From Cytophagales bacterium (GTDB lineage Bacteria > Bacteroidota > Bacteroidia > Cytophagales > Flammeovirgaceae): a stretch of DNA of 64,000 nt. Under the pieces are notes generated by a model. The model did no database searches. It was not told the DNA's origin and was given only the letters and a program-made list of their open reading frames with translations. The position numbers were made by a program, and so were the translations under genes. The stretch lies in assembly GCA_025056215.1 (NCBI GenBank), contig JANWWC010000002.1, positions 1 through 64,000 of the forward strand, given 5' to 3'. Within the stretch, counting starts at the first letter, position 1. Every line of letters starts with the position of its first letter. This document shows positions 9,028 to 18,313 of this stretch, one piece after another.

Positions 9028-9654
9028 ATGAATACCTACTACTTAATAAATCCGCTCAAAGCGCTTTTACTCTTGAATGCGACCCTTTTTCTTTCTGCAT
9101 GCGCTACAACCTCTTCTGAAAAAAAACAATCTCAAAGTAGTTCGCGATTGTTATCCGATGTACTAAATGAACAAATTTCACAAAAATCGTCTGCTGACGA
9201 AGTAATTAACAACTTAGGCAACATGATTGACCCTCAAAAAGGAATGTTTTTGGTCCTTCGAGAAGGAAATACAGAGGTACTAAAGTACGTGAACAGCAAA
9301 GAACAACTTTCTCAAAGGCTTCGTAATCATAAAAATCTTTTTCAAAATATCAATTGTAAATTCGAAAATGCAGATGAACTACCTGAATTTAATGAAGCAG
9401 GCGAATTTACCAAAAAAGGCTGTTTCGCTGTTCCTTATACGACGCCCTTAATCGTTGAAAAAATGAAGCTCCTTCAAAATCAACTCGATATGGAATTTAC
9501 AAAAGAAGAAATTCGTGCTTCTTTGGCAATAGACACGAGCATTACACATGCGGTAGTAATTACTGACGCTTTTATGGAATTACTTTTTTCAGAAAAAGGT
9601 AGTGATTGGCATTTGGTGTGCATCAATTTAGCTACATACGACGCAAGTTTGTAG
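9028..9654 (+). CDS. Hypothetical lipoprotein
   Basis: I do not recognise the family. The 208-residue product has a hydrophobic N-terminus ending in the lipobox LSAC (Cys at about 25), then a polar Ser/Gln-rich linker, so it is very probably a lipoprotein. The body has no clear motif; there are two cysteines in INCKFENA and KKGCFAVPY. It stands alone between divergent pdhB and convergent clcF-like genes, and its stop lies five bases from the end of the antiporter gene. Confidence 0.75.
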   Translation: MNTYYLINPLKALLLLNATLFLSACATTSSEKKQSQSSSRLLSDVLNEQISQKSSADEVINNLGNMIDPQKGMFLVLREGNTEVLKYVNSKEQLSQRLRNHKNLFQNINCKFENADELPEFNEAGEFTKKGCFAVPYTTPLIVEKMKLLQNQLDMEFTKEEIRASLAIDTSITHAVVITDAFMELLFSEKGSDWHLVCINLATYDASL

Positions 9655-9659
9655 CTGTT

Positions 9660-10931
9660 CTAGATCTCGCCGATTTTTTTACCAACCCATTTTACAGAAT
9701 AGCGATGTTTAGCCACCCCAATCATTTGAGATGTGTAAATACCAGAGTGTCCTGAAAATACATAAGCTGTTACGCAAGCAATTCCAAAATAAGTACTTCC
9801 TTGCGCACCAAAAATTTCAATTGCCATTAATAAACAAGCTATCGGAGTATGAGTAGCACCTGCAAAAACAGCGGCAAATCCCATGCCCGCTAATAAGCTT
9901 CGTCCTAATGGAATCCACGTAGAAAGTGTATTTCCTAAAGTAGCGCCTACAAAAAACAAAGGTGTAACTTCTCCGCCCTTAAATCCCGCTCCTAGGGTAA
10001 AAGTAGTAAGCAGCGTTTTAGCAAAAAAATCATAAAAATAGCTCTCCTCTGAAAAAGAAGACATAATAACAGGTATTCCTAAGCCAACATAACGCGTACT
10101 GCCAGAAACAAATACAAATATTGCAATTAAAAAACCACCTAATAACGGACGAAAAGGCGGATAAAGAATATATTTAAAAATGCGACTCCAAAAATGAGAG
10201 AGTTCGGCAAACAATCGAGCCACTCCTCCAAAGCAAATTCCAGCAACCAGCGCCCAACATAAATTAAAAATAGTTAGTTTCGGAATGTTTTCAATTGCAT
10301 AATGAGTATGCGTTACATTCCAAGCATCACATACATAATCCCCTACGAAAGCTGCTAAAAAAGATGGCAGAATAGCATCATAACGTATTTTACCAATTTT
10401 AAATACTTCGAGTGCAAAAAAAGCGCCCGCAAGAGGTGTCCCAAAAACGGAGCCAAAACCCGCACTTACACCCATTATGAGCAAATATCTTCTATATCGA
10501 CTCGATAACCTGAACCATTTACTAATCTGATCTGCCAACGAACTTCCCATCTGAACAGCAGTTCCTTCTCTACCTGCAGAGCCTCCAAAAAGATGAGTAA
10601 GAAGGGTTCCAATCAATACTAAGAAAGTCATTCGCAATGGAATAGTCTTTTGGGGGGTGTAAAACTCTTCCAAAATATAGTTATTTCCTTTCGATAATTC
10701 TTTTCCCCAATAATGATATATCCAACCAATCAAAAAACCAGCTATTGGTAAAAATGCAATTATCCATATGTTAGCCTCTCGCCAAGCAGTTGCCTTATCT
10801 AATAAAATTAGAAAAATAGCTGACGAAGTTCCAGCTAATATTCCTACTCCTATCGAACCTACTACTGATAGTAATAAATGTTCGCCTAATCCTACTAATG
10901 AAATTACCCTTTTTTTGAAAAAGTGATTCAT
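9660..10931 (-). CDS. CLC-type anion/proton antiporter, probable fluoride subtype
   Basis: An inner-membrane CLC protein of 423 residues without cytoplasmic CBS domains. The CLC signature stretches are visible: GSAGREGTAVQMG (about 117-129, holding the gating glutamate), GSVFGTPLAGAFFALEV, and GFKGGEVTPLFFVGATLGN. The GREGT form (rather than GREGP), the short length and the GGEVTP motif are, as far as I know, typical of the fluoride-exporting CLC-F clade, so fluoride/proton exchange is the best guess. No fluoride riboswitch is visible in the 168 bases upstream. A chloride-type antiporter remains possible. Confidence 0.88.
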   Translation of the reverse strand: MNHFFKKRVISLVGLGEHLLLSVVGSIGVGILAGTSSAIFLILLDKATAWREANIWIIAFLPIAGFLIGWIYHYWGKELSKGNNYILEEFYTPQKTIPLRMTFLVLIGTLLTHLFGGSAGREGTAVQMGSSLADQISKWFRLSSRYRRYLLIMGVSAGFGSVFGTPLAGAFFALEVFKIGKIRYDAILPSFLAAFVGDYVCDAWNVTHTHYAIENIPKLTIFNLCWALVAGICFGGVARLFAELSHFWSRIFKYILYPPFRPLLGGFLIAIFVFVSGSTRYVGLGIPVIMSSFSEESYFYDFFAKTLLTTFTLGAGFKGGEVTPLFFVGATLGNTLSTWIPLGRSLLAGMGFAAVFAGATHTPIACLLMAIEIFGAQGSTYFGIACVTAYVFSGHSGIYTSQMIGVAKHRYSVKWVGKKIGEI

Positions 10932-11099
10932 GTAACTTTCTTGTCGAAACTTTGTTTATAACTTTGTTTAATGCAATTTTAAACAATAATCAAAATTTAT
11001 ACAGATAAAGGCTTTTTTTCAAAACTTGTGTTATTATATTAAATACTTTTCACCGCTTGCAAAATTTCAATAATTTTACGCAATAATTTTCAAATATTG

Positions 11100-12389
11100 A
11101 TGTCTACACCAGTTTCTTCTGCTTCTTATAGAAAAATTGCTCCGAATGTTCAGCCATTCAACGATTTTGAACTTGTAAAACCGGTCTATTATTATTTAGA
11201 TAATCGCACGTGCGTCTGGGTTTTATACTCGGACATGCAGCCAATTATCAACATGCAAATTTTGTTAAATGCGGGAAAATGGCATGAGCCAAAACAAGGG
11301 TTAGCGCCTCTGTTGGGTAAAATGATAGCTGAAGGCACAAAGCAACATAATTCGCAACAAATCCATGAATTTTTTGACTCATTAGGAATTTTTTGGGATA
11401 TCTCAACAGGTGTAGACCAAACCCAAATGAACTTTTATGCCATGTCGAAGCATTTTGAAAAACTACTTTACATGGTAGCAGAACTACTCACCGAAGCCAC
11501 ATTTCCACCAAAAGAATTAGAGCAATTCAAACAAAAGATTATCCAACAAATTCAAATCAATAAACAAAAAACCAACCAAGAAGCAAACTTGTTAAGTCGA
11601 GAATGTTTGTACGGCAATTCCCATCCTTATGGATACCGATTAACTGAAGAATTAGTACAAACGGTACAATCTGAAGACCTACTTTGCTTTTATCATCAAG
11701 CCATATGTGCATCACCTTTTCATATTATCTTATCGGGAGAGATTAGCGAAAAACATCTCATTTCTTTGAACAAAACGATAGGAAGTCTTTCCATTTGCTC
11801 AGACACTCAACCCTTAGTCGTTCATACAAAAAATTCTTCTCACCCTACTCGTATAGTAGTAGAAAAAGAAAATGCTTTACAAACTTCAATTCGCGTCGTT
11901 TGTCCGCTATTTGTAAAAAAGCATCCGCATCAAATTCCTTTTGGTGTCCTTAACGAGGTGTTAGGAGGGTATTTTGGCTCGCGGCTCATGAAAAACCTGC
12001 GAGAAAAACACGGCTTCACCTACGGAGTTCACTCAACCATTACTTTTATGCGTCATGAAGGATTTTTTTCTATTGGAACAGACGTGAATAAAGAACACCG
12101 CGATGCAGCCTTAGAACAAATCAAATTCGAGATTGAAAGATTATGCCAACAACTAATCCCAGAAGAAGAATTAACTATCGTAAAAAATTACATGAGTGGC
12201 GTTTATCTAAAGTCAGTAAATACTCCAATTGCAATCGCAGATTTATACAAAAACATTAGTTATCACCAACTTCCCGACAATTATTTCGACCACTACATTT
12301 CACACATCAACAGCGTTACAGCGGAGGAACTACTAGAGCTTTCACAAAAATATCTTTCTGGCGCTTTTTCAGAAATTTTAGTAGGATAA
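11100..12389 (+). CDS. M16-family peptidase-like protein, zinc motif lost
   Basis: A 429-residue protein with the two-domain fold of M16 (insulinase/PqqL-type) half-enzymes. Where an active member has HxxEH (GxAHFLEHM), this protein reads GLAPLLGKMIAEGT (about residues 67-80), so neither zinc ligands nor the catalytic Glu are present. The substrate-side motif LREKHGFTYGVHS is kept. This matches the inactive partner of heterodimeric M16 enzymes; an active partner is not in the window. The start is the ATG at 11100 rather than the TTG just before it. Its stop overlaps the next gene by one base (TAATG). Confidence 0.85.
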   Translation: MSTPVSSASYRKIAPNVQPFNDFELVKPVYYYLDNRTCVWVLYSDMQPIINMQILLNAGKWHEPKQGLAPLLGKMIAEGTKQHNSQQIHEFFDSLGIFWDISTGVDQTQMNFYAMSKHFEKLLYMVAELLTEATFPPKELEQFKQKIIQQIQINKQKTNQEANLLSRECLYGNSHPYGYRLTEELVQTVQSEDLLCFYHQAICASPFHIILSGEISEKHLISLNKTIGSLSICSDTQPLVVHTKNSSHPTRIVVEKENALQTSIRVVCPLFVKKHPHQIPFGVLNEVLGGYFGSRLMKNLREKHGFTYGVHSTITFMRHEGFFSIGTDVNKEHRDAALEQIKFEIERLCQQLIPEEELTIVKNYMSGVYLKSVNTPIAIADLYKNISYHQLPDNYFDHYISHINSVTAEELLELSQKYLSGAFSEILVG

Positions 12390-13387
12390 TGAACATTTCA
12401 AAAGAAATCCTTCAGAACGCAGTCGAAAAGCTCTCTTCTGAATCTGAGTCTGTCTGGAAAGAAACTGCTCTCGCTATTTTTCGATGGCAAGCTTCTCATA
12501 ATGAGATTTATCGGAAATATTTAAGTTATCTTCGAGTCAATCCAGAAAAAATTCAAACAATAGAAAAAATTCCTTTCTTGCCTATTCGATTTTTTAAAGA
12601 ACAAATCGTTATCACAGGTTCTTTTTCGGCCGAAACTATTTTTGAAAGCAGCAGAACTACAGGACAAATACCCAGCAAACACTATATTCGGGATTTATCA
12701 CTTTACCACCGTCATACTGTCCGATTGTTCGAAATGTTTTACGGGAAATTGTCTAATTACCATTTATTTGCTTTATTACCTTCCTATTTAGAACGTCCGA
12801 ACTCTTCACTGGTGAGCATGGTAAGCGCTTTTATGAAACATACGGCTCAACCTTCAGGTTTTTATCTTGCTGAATGGGAACAACTTTCTAAGCAAGTAAG
12901 GTATCTTCTCCAGCAAGGAAAAAAAGTAATAATTTTAGGAGTTACTTTCGCACTGCTCGATTGGGCAGAAAGTGCTCCTACCAATCTACAAGGAGCTATC
13001 CTAATGGAAACAGGAGGAATGAAAGGAAAAAGAAAAGAAATAATCCGACAAGAATTGCATGATATTTTACAAAAAGCTTTTTCAATCAAAAAAGTACACG
13101 CCGAATACGGAATGACCGAGCTTCTCTCTCAAGCCTACAGTACAGGAGATGGCTGGTTTAAAATGTCGCCATTTTTCCGGATTTTACTTCGAGACTTGTA
13201 TGACCCTTTCGACATTACTCACCGCAAAACTGGCGGAATCAACATCATCGACTTAGCTAATCTCGACTCTTGTTGTTTTATTGAAACACAAGATATTGGA
13301 ACTCTACACGCTGACAAACAATCTTTTCAAATACTCGGACGTGCCGATAACACCGATACAAGAGGCTGTAATCTCATGGTATTTTAA
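12389..13387 (+). CDS. LuxE/PaaK-like acyl-protein synthetase
   Basis: A 332-residue member of the LuxE acyl-protein synthetase group, adenylate-forming enzymes that activate a carboxylic acid. Visible family stretches are FLPIRFFKEQIVITG, ESSRTTG (the nucleotide loop, about residues 89-95), GGMKGKRKEI and HAEYGMTELLSQAYS. The C-terminal LGRADNTDTRGCNLM resembles the hinge region. The substrate is unknown. It is translationally coupled to the M16-like gene (start A is the last base of the TAA) and is followed 26 bases later by menA. The link to menaquinone synthesis is only positional. Confidence 0.8.
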   Translation: MNISKEILQNAVEKLSSESESVWKETALAIFRWQASHNEIYRKYLSYLRVNPEKIQTIEKIPFLPIRFFKEQIVITGSFSAETIFESSRTTGQIPSKHYIRDLSLYHRHTVRLFEMFYGKLSNYHLFALLPSYLERPNSSLVSMVSAFMKHTAQPSGFYLAEWEQLSKQVRYLLQQGKKVIILGVTFALLDWAESAPTNLQGAILMETGGMKGKRKEIIRQELHDILQKAFSIKKVHAEYGMTELLSQAYSTGDGWFKMSPFFRILLRDLYDPFDITHRKTGGINIIDLANLDSCCFIETQDIGTLHADKQSFQILGRADNTDTRGCNLMVF

Positions 13388-13413
13388 AGACTTAAAAAAA
13401 CTAATATCAAGCT

Positions 13414-14319
13414 ATGCAGATTCAATATTGGATAAAAGCTTTGCGATTGCGAACCTTACCTTTAGCAGTTGCAAGCATCGGAATGGGAAGTTTTTTAGCC
13501 GCATCGCGTGGATTGTTCGAAGTTTCAATTTTAATATGGGCTACTCTTACAAGTATATGCCTGCAAATTCTTTCTAATCTCGCCAATGACTATGGAGATT
13601 CTATTCATGGAGTCGATTCATCAGAACGAATAGGACCTCAACGAATGGTGCAAAGCGGTTATATTAGTGCTTCTGCTATGAAAAAAGCTCTCTTTGTCAT
13701 GACATTTTTTTCTCTTGCTTGCGGAATTATGCTTCTTAAAACTGCTTTTTATCCTAATAATATGACAGAATTTTGGATTTTCTTCGGAATAGGACTACTC
13801 GCTCTTCTTGCTGCGATTGCTTATACCAATGGGAAACGCCCTTACGGCTATGAAGGTTATGGCGATATAAGTGTACTGATTTTTTTTGGATATGTTGCCG
13901 TAGGAGGAACTTTTTTTCTCCACACTAAAACATGGGATTGGTTAGTATTACTCCCTGCTACCTCTTCAGGGGTTCTGGCAGTAGGAGTACTCAATCTTAA
14001 CAACATGCGCGATATAGAATCTGACAAAGCTGCAGGAAAATACTCTATTCCTGTCAGGATAGGTTATGAAAAAGCTCTCATTTATCACGGATTGTTATGT
14101 CGAATCGCTTTGATTTGTTCCTTGCTTTATGTTGTACAACTTCCTAATCCTCAATGGTATCAGTATCTTTTTGCTATTCCGATTGGATTCTTATTATATC
14201 GTCATCTTCGCGCAATTGGTCTCCAACCTCCTCACAAATTAGATTCTCATCTAAAAGAATTGGTTTTTATTTCACTCTTATTTACAATTTTCTTTGGAAT
14301 TTGCATCATAGTATATTGA
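13414..14319 (+). CDS. menA: 1,4-dihydroxy-2-naphthoate polyprenyltransferase
   Basis: An inner-membrane UbiA-family prenyltransferase that attaches the isoprenoid tail to dihydroxynaphthoate to make demethylmenaquinone. The first Asp-rich prenyl-diphosphate motif NDYGDSIHGVDSSER is at about residues 55-69 and the second, NLNNMRDIESDKAAGK, at about 195-210. The 301 residues include eight or so hydrophobic segments. It is the last gene of a plus-strand run with the M16-like and LuxE-like genes. Its 3' end overlaps the end of convergent yicC by 14 bases. Confidence 0.93.
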   Translation: MQIQYWIKALRLRTLPLAVASIGMGSFLAASRGLFEVSILIWATLTSICLQILSNLANDYGDSIHGVDSSERIGPQRMVQSGYISASAMKKALFVMTFFSLACGIMLLKTAFYPNNMTEFWIFFGIGLLALLAAIAYTNGKRPYGYEGYGDISVLIFFGYVAVGGTFFLHTKTWDWLVLLPATSSGVLAVGVLNLNNMRDIESDKAAGKYSIPVRIGYEKALIYHGLLCRIALICSLLYVVQLPNPQWYQYLFAIPIGFLLYRHLRAIGLQPPHKLDSHLKELVFISLLFTIFFGICIIVY

Positions 14320-15199
14320 GCGATTGCTCTTTAATTTTTTCGAGTTCTTCTTTCATTTCAATTACAATCCTTTGAATATCGGCATCATTTGCTTTTGAGC
14401 CAATCGTATTGATTTCTCTTCCGATCTCTTGAGCGATAAATCCGAGCTTTTTTCCGTGCGAATGCTCTGAATCAAGTTGTATGGTTTCTACAAAATAATT
14501 CAGATGAGTACGCAACCGAACTTTTTCTTCACTAATATCCAATTTTTCAATGTAGTAAATAAGTTCTTGCTCAAAACGATTGCCATCAAAATGTTCGCTA
14601 CGTATCCATTCTTCCATGTGTTTGCGCAGTTTTTCGCGAATTCTTACAATCCGCTGAGGTTCATAGTGTTCAATCTTAAGAAGACCTTGCTCGATACGAT
14701 GAATATATTCTAATAGTTTTTGAGCGAGCATTTTTCCTTCCTGTAAACGAAACTCATTACAAGCTATGATCGACTTTTCGAGAGCGTACTGAGCCGATTC
14801 CCAAATTTCTTCGCACTCTTCAGTATCGTTTTCAGTTTCTTTAGAAACTACATCAGGCATGAGCATGACAATACGCAACAAATCTTGTGAAGGGGCTTGC
14901 AATCTATCTGCTAAAGATTTAATTTCTCGGTAGTATGCCTCCGCCAAAAGGGAATTGATTCTCAATTTTTGCAAAGAAGCATCTTTGCTAATAATAGAAA
15001 CAACACAATGTATTTTACCTCTTTCTAAACCATTCGCAATCATATTTTTAATCTCTGCCTCACGCGATGAAAGTAAGTTGCTTACTCGCAACGAAACATC
15101 TAAACCTTTGTTAGAGTTGAGAGAACGAATCTCTGCTGCAAGCGTATATTTTTCTGTGTCTACCTGAAAAGCCCCAAAGCCAGTCATCGATTTCAGCAT
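14306..15199 (-). CDS. yicC: YicC-family endoribonuclease
   Basis: A 297-residue YicC/YloC protein; family members are reported to be endoribonucleases acting in RNA turnover. The N-terminus MLKSMTGFGAF with EIRSLNSNKGLDVSLR is the family signature. The C-terminal DUF1732 region has EKLDISEEKVRLRTHLNYF, GKKLGFIAQEIGREINTIGSKAND and EMKEELEKIKEQSLNIL. The final 14 bases overlap the end of menA. Upstream of its start is the unexplained 283-base stretch before the SpoIIE-type gene. Confidence 0.92.
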   Translation of the reverse strand: MLKSMTGFGAFQVDTEKYTLAAEIRSLNSNKGLDVSLRVSNLLSSREAEIKNMIANGLERGKIHCVVSIISKDASLQKLRINSLLAEAYYREIKSLADRLQAPSQDLLRIVMLMPDVVSKETENDTEECEEIWESAQYALEKSIIACNEFRLQEGKMLAQKLLEYIHRIEQGLLKIEHYEPQRIVRIREKLRKHMEEWIRSEHFDGNRFEQELIYYIEKLDISEEKVRLRTHLNYFVETIQLDSEHSHGKKLGFIAQEIGREINTIGSKANDADIQRIVIEMKEELEKIKEQSLNIL

Positions 15200-15203
15200 A
15201 CAA

Positions 15204-15461
15204 TTATATTTTACTTTCTTTTTTACCGAGTTTATTTATCGAAATGCTTTTTTTGCATGGCTGACTTATACCTTCCTTCACAAAATCCTCTGAAAGTACA
15301 TGCTTAGTCATTCTGCTGTTCACATGTTTGCGCCAACGTAGCCAACTTCTATGACTTAATTCCCTGCGTATCAATGCTATCACACCTGATTTTAACGAAC
15401 CAAATTGACGCAAATAGCATCTTTCCCCTGTCATTTCAAGAATACGGTCAATGCCCCTCAT
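15204..15461 (-). other. Unexplained stretch between yicC and the SpoIIE-type gene, with an 85-codon frame
   Basis: This stretch (and the whole gap 15200-15482) has no recognisable gene. It is less A/T-rich than other gaps and carries an uninterrupted 85-codon minus-strand frame. The frame is in phase with the preceding phosphatase gene after its TGA. The predicted product is basic (RRELSHRSWLRWRKHVN) and matches no family I know. The minus-strand RNA could also fold: GCAUG/CAUGC enclosing UACUUUC/GAAGGUA (about 15255-15303). It may be a small gene, a structured RNA or a remnant of transferred DNA. Confidence 0.25.
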
Positions 15462-15482
15462 CAGATAGAGAAAAAAATTTTT

Positions 15483-18170
15483 TCATATCTGAACTCCTAA
15501 TAAAGTAATATCGTCGCGTTGCTCGGTACCCTTCATGTGTTCGTCGAGCGCTGCTAATAAATGCGCCGCTTGCTGTTTCATGCTTAAATGAACACTTTCT
15601 TCTAAAAGTTTTTTGAGATAATTAGAACCAATTTTATTATGTTCAACATCGTTTTGGTGTGTAAATCCGTCCGTAGTCAAATAAAGCCTATCTCCTTCTT
15701 GAACAAAAAGCTCATGTTTGGTAAATTGTTTTGCAGTCTTAAAAATACCTCCAACCGATTTATTATCTCCTTTGTACGTTTCTATTGTTTTTGTTCCTTT
15801 TTTAATTATGTATAATGGTCGTTTTGCGCCTGAAAACTCTACTTTGATTTCTGCTCCATTGCTATAGTGAAATATACAGATACCAATATCCATACCATCA
15901 TCATTCATTTTTGCTTCTTGCTTTAGTGCGCTGATAATTCCTTTATTCATCAGAGTAAGAACTTGAGCAGAATCTAAAACATACTTCTGATTTATGATTT
16001 CGTTGAGCAATGTGTTGCCAATCATAGACATAAAAGCGCCAGAAACCCCATGACCTGTACAATCAGCAACTGCGAGCACAGCAATTTGATGACTCTCTAA
16101 ATATGAAAACCAATAAAAATCTCCTGAAACAATATCTTTAGGCTTATAAATGATAAAATAATCAGAAAATCTCTTCTGAATACTCTCTATACTGGGCAAT
16201 ACAGCTTGCTGAATAGTTTGAGCATAGCGAATGCTGTCAGTAATTTTTTGTTTAGATAATTTTACTTCTTCATAGATTTTCGCGTTTGATATCGCTACCG
16301 ATAAGTAAGAGCTTAAAATACGCAATATTTGCATATCTATTCCATGATAAGCATTGCTCTGGTAGCTCTGGACAGTAAAAATACCTGTTATTTTATCTTT
16401 GTCTATAAGAGGAATAAAACAAACTGACTGCGGAAAATCTGATAAGGTAAGTGTATGATGTGGCAAGTATTTTTGAATTTCTTCATGAGTATTATTAATA
16501 ATAAGTTCTTTATTGTTATTGATGCACCAACCAGCTAAACAGTTTTTATCATCTATTTTTTCTTCAAAAGAGGGTTGGAAAACTCCTTGCTTAATAAAAT
16601 CTTTATAATGAAGTGTACGTTTAGCTTCATCGTAGAGTGCTATTCCAAAAATCTCAACAGGGAACAATTTAGATATATGAGAATATACAAAATTTGCTAA
16701 TGCGTGAAAATCTAATTGAGACGTAAGTTCTCTTCCGATATCCCGCATAGCCAATATATCTTGGTTAGCATGTTCAATTTCATCTTTTGCTTTTTTAATT
16801 TCTTGGTGTGCTTTTTCCAATTCCTGATGTTGTTTGCGAATTTTTTGATAGTTTCTGTAGTATACATATCCAAAACCTACAAGAAGAACCGCAATCACTG
16901 CAAGCGCTTCTAATTCCAGCGTTAAAAATTTTAATTTTCTTTCGCTTTCTTCAATCTGCTCTTTTTCTTTAATGATGATAGAATCTTTGTGAACGATAGT
17001 TTCTTTCATTTTATCTATCATCATCTTAGTTTTCTTCTGAACAGCTTCATATGCTAAATCATTTTCGATAAGAGCACTTTCTAGTCGTTTGACATACTCT
17101 TGAAGTGCACGCCTTTTTTCTACAGACATGGTGGCACTTTCTCGCTTTAATTTTTGATTGATGATTTCAATCTCTTTGCGAAGCTCTGCACCATGTTCTT
17201 GCAGCATTTGCTTTTCAGATTCCAGCTGATTAAAAACAAAATTAAAATTTTGGTCATATTGAAATCCTATAGAATCTATCGGTAACTCTACCGTAGCCTT
17301 AGCGGGATCTTGGACATACAAATACACATAGTTGCCAAACACATCATATTCTTTGCGAATAATGTTATATGAATCTATGTAAAAATCACTTGTATCTAGC
17401 CCTTGGGATACGATTTTAAATTCTCCTTTTTCATCTGTAGTATGTTGTCTATTATTTACATAAACAGTTTTATTCTTCACAGGGGTCAAATCATCATCAT
17501 AAACAACTACTACTAATGTAGGATTCAAAGCCGTTTTAATTTTTTCTTCTAAATTCTCATCCATAAAATTTTTTTCAGAATTGGCAGTAGGAGGTACTGC
17601 AGGCCTGCTTGTATTATTCTGATTTCTATGCCTAAAATGAATTGTTACGGTATTAGCGATTGCATTGTAAGAGTATTCTTCGGGATTAATATAAATACCA
17701 TCTACAATAAATTTACTTTTATCTTGCATTTTAAACGATGCAGGAGTTTCAATAACGAAATTTCCATTCTTATCTGTAAAAACAGGAGCATCTGAATTTA
17801 CGCCACTGAGCACTACAGAAACATTCGGAATAGGCCTATTATTCAAATCTACAACTTTGCCTCCCAGAGGTTCTCCTGCTGGCCACATCAAAATTTGCAA
17901 ACGCTTTTTATTTCGGTCGTATCCCCAATTTTGTAACTTAAATCCTTTCTTTTTTGCTTCTACTTTTTCAGGATATTCTTTTTCTGAAGGCATTATATAC
18001 TCAAACCTCCCTTGGTTGTTAGATTCTATCTCTGGGCTATTATCAATAGCGACTATCACCTCCGGAATTGGACTCCCATCAGGAGCAATGACCTTACCCT
18101 GTACTTTCGTTTGAGCGTAGGAATTCGCACATACTATAAAGCCAATAATAAAAAAAGCAAAATTTTTCAT
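15483..18170 (-). CDS. Membrane-bound SpoIIE-type PP2C phosphatase with extracellular CarboxypepD_reg-like repeats and GAF
   Basis: An 895-residue signalling protein. A signal peptide (residues 1-19, ending SYAQ) precedes three beta-sandwich modules: VQGKVIAPDGSPIPEV at about 23, LGGKVVDLNNRPIPNV at about 103 and a third near 220. Then come a coiled coil (about 320-430), one membrane helix (ALAVIAVLLVGFGYVYY), a second coiled coil, a GAF domain and the C-terminal phosphatase. The phosphatase keeps its metal-binding acids in VSGDFYW, ADCTGHGVSGAFM and LTTDGFTHQND. It probably dephosphorylates an anti-sigma-factor antagonist or a similar partner. It follows the FecR-like gene on the same strand but after a terminator, so it likely has its own promoter. 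Confidence 0.9.
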   Translation of the reverse strand: MKNFAFFIIGFIVCANSYAQTKVQGKVIAPDGSPIPEVIVAIDNSPEIESNNQGRFEYIMPSEKEYPEKVEAKKKGFKLQNWGYDRNKKRLQILMWPAGEPLGGKVVDLNNRPIPNVSVVLSGVNSDAPVFTDKNGNFVIETPASFKMQDKSKFIVDGIYINPEEYSYNAIANTVTIHFRHRNQNNTSRPAVPPTANSEKNFMDENLEEKIKTALNPTLVVVVYDDDLTPVKNKTVYVNNRQHTTDEKGEFKIVSQGLDTSDFYIDSYNIIRKEYDVFGNYVYLYVQDPAKATVELPIDSIGFQYDQNFNFVFNQLESEKQMLQEHGAELRKEIEIINQKLKRESATMSVEKRRALQEYVKRLESALIENDLAYEAVQKKTKMMIDKMKETIVHKDSIIIKEKEQIEESERKLKFLTLELEALAVIAVLLVGFGYVYYRNYQKIRKQHQELEKAHQEIKKAKDEIEHANQDILAMRDIGRELTSQLDFHALANFVYSHISKLFPVEIFGIALYDEAKRTLHYKDFIKQGVFQPSFEEKIDDKNCLAGWCINNNKELIINNTHEEIQKYLPHHTLTLSDFPQSVCFIPLIDKDKITGIFTVQSYQSNAYHGIDMQILRILSSYLSVAISNAKIYEEVKLSKQKITDSIRYAQTIQQAVLPSIESIQKRFSDYFIIYKPKDIVSGDFYWFSYLESHQIAVLAVADCTGHGVSGAFMSMIGNTLLNEIINQKYVLDSAQVLTLMNKGIISALKQEAKMNDDGMDIGICIFHYSNGAEIKVEFSGAKRPLYIIKKGTKTIETYKGDNKSVGGIFKTAKQFTKHELFVQEGDRLYLTTDGFTHQNDVEHNKIGSNYLKKLLEESVHLSMKQQAAHLLAALDEHMKGTEQRDDITLLGVQI

Positions 18171-18263
18171 CTTTAAATTAAGGAAATTATATCAAATCGG
18201 ATTTTCATTTAATAAAACAAGCGCTCTAAAATAATACCATTTGTTAAAAAGCAAAAGAAAAAA

Positions 18264-18279
18264 CCGCACAATAGTGCGG
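18264..18279 (-). terminator. Rho-independent terminator after the FecR-like gene
   Basis: CCGCAC (18264-18269) and GTGCGG (18274-18279) form a 6-bp stem with a 4-base loop. On the minus strand it is followed by a T-rich tract, the complement of the A-run at 18255-18263. It lies about 35 bases after the stop of the FecR-like gene and separates it from the SpoIIE-type phosphatase gene. Confidence 0.75.
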
Positions 18280-18313
18280 CTTTTCACGTTATCTATTCCG
18301 TTGAGAAGAATTT

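Noticed and set aside
10932-11099. Fluoride riboswitch upstream of the CLC gene
   Set aside because: Searched by eye on the minus strand; no crcB-type core seen.
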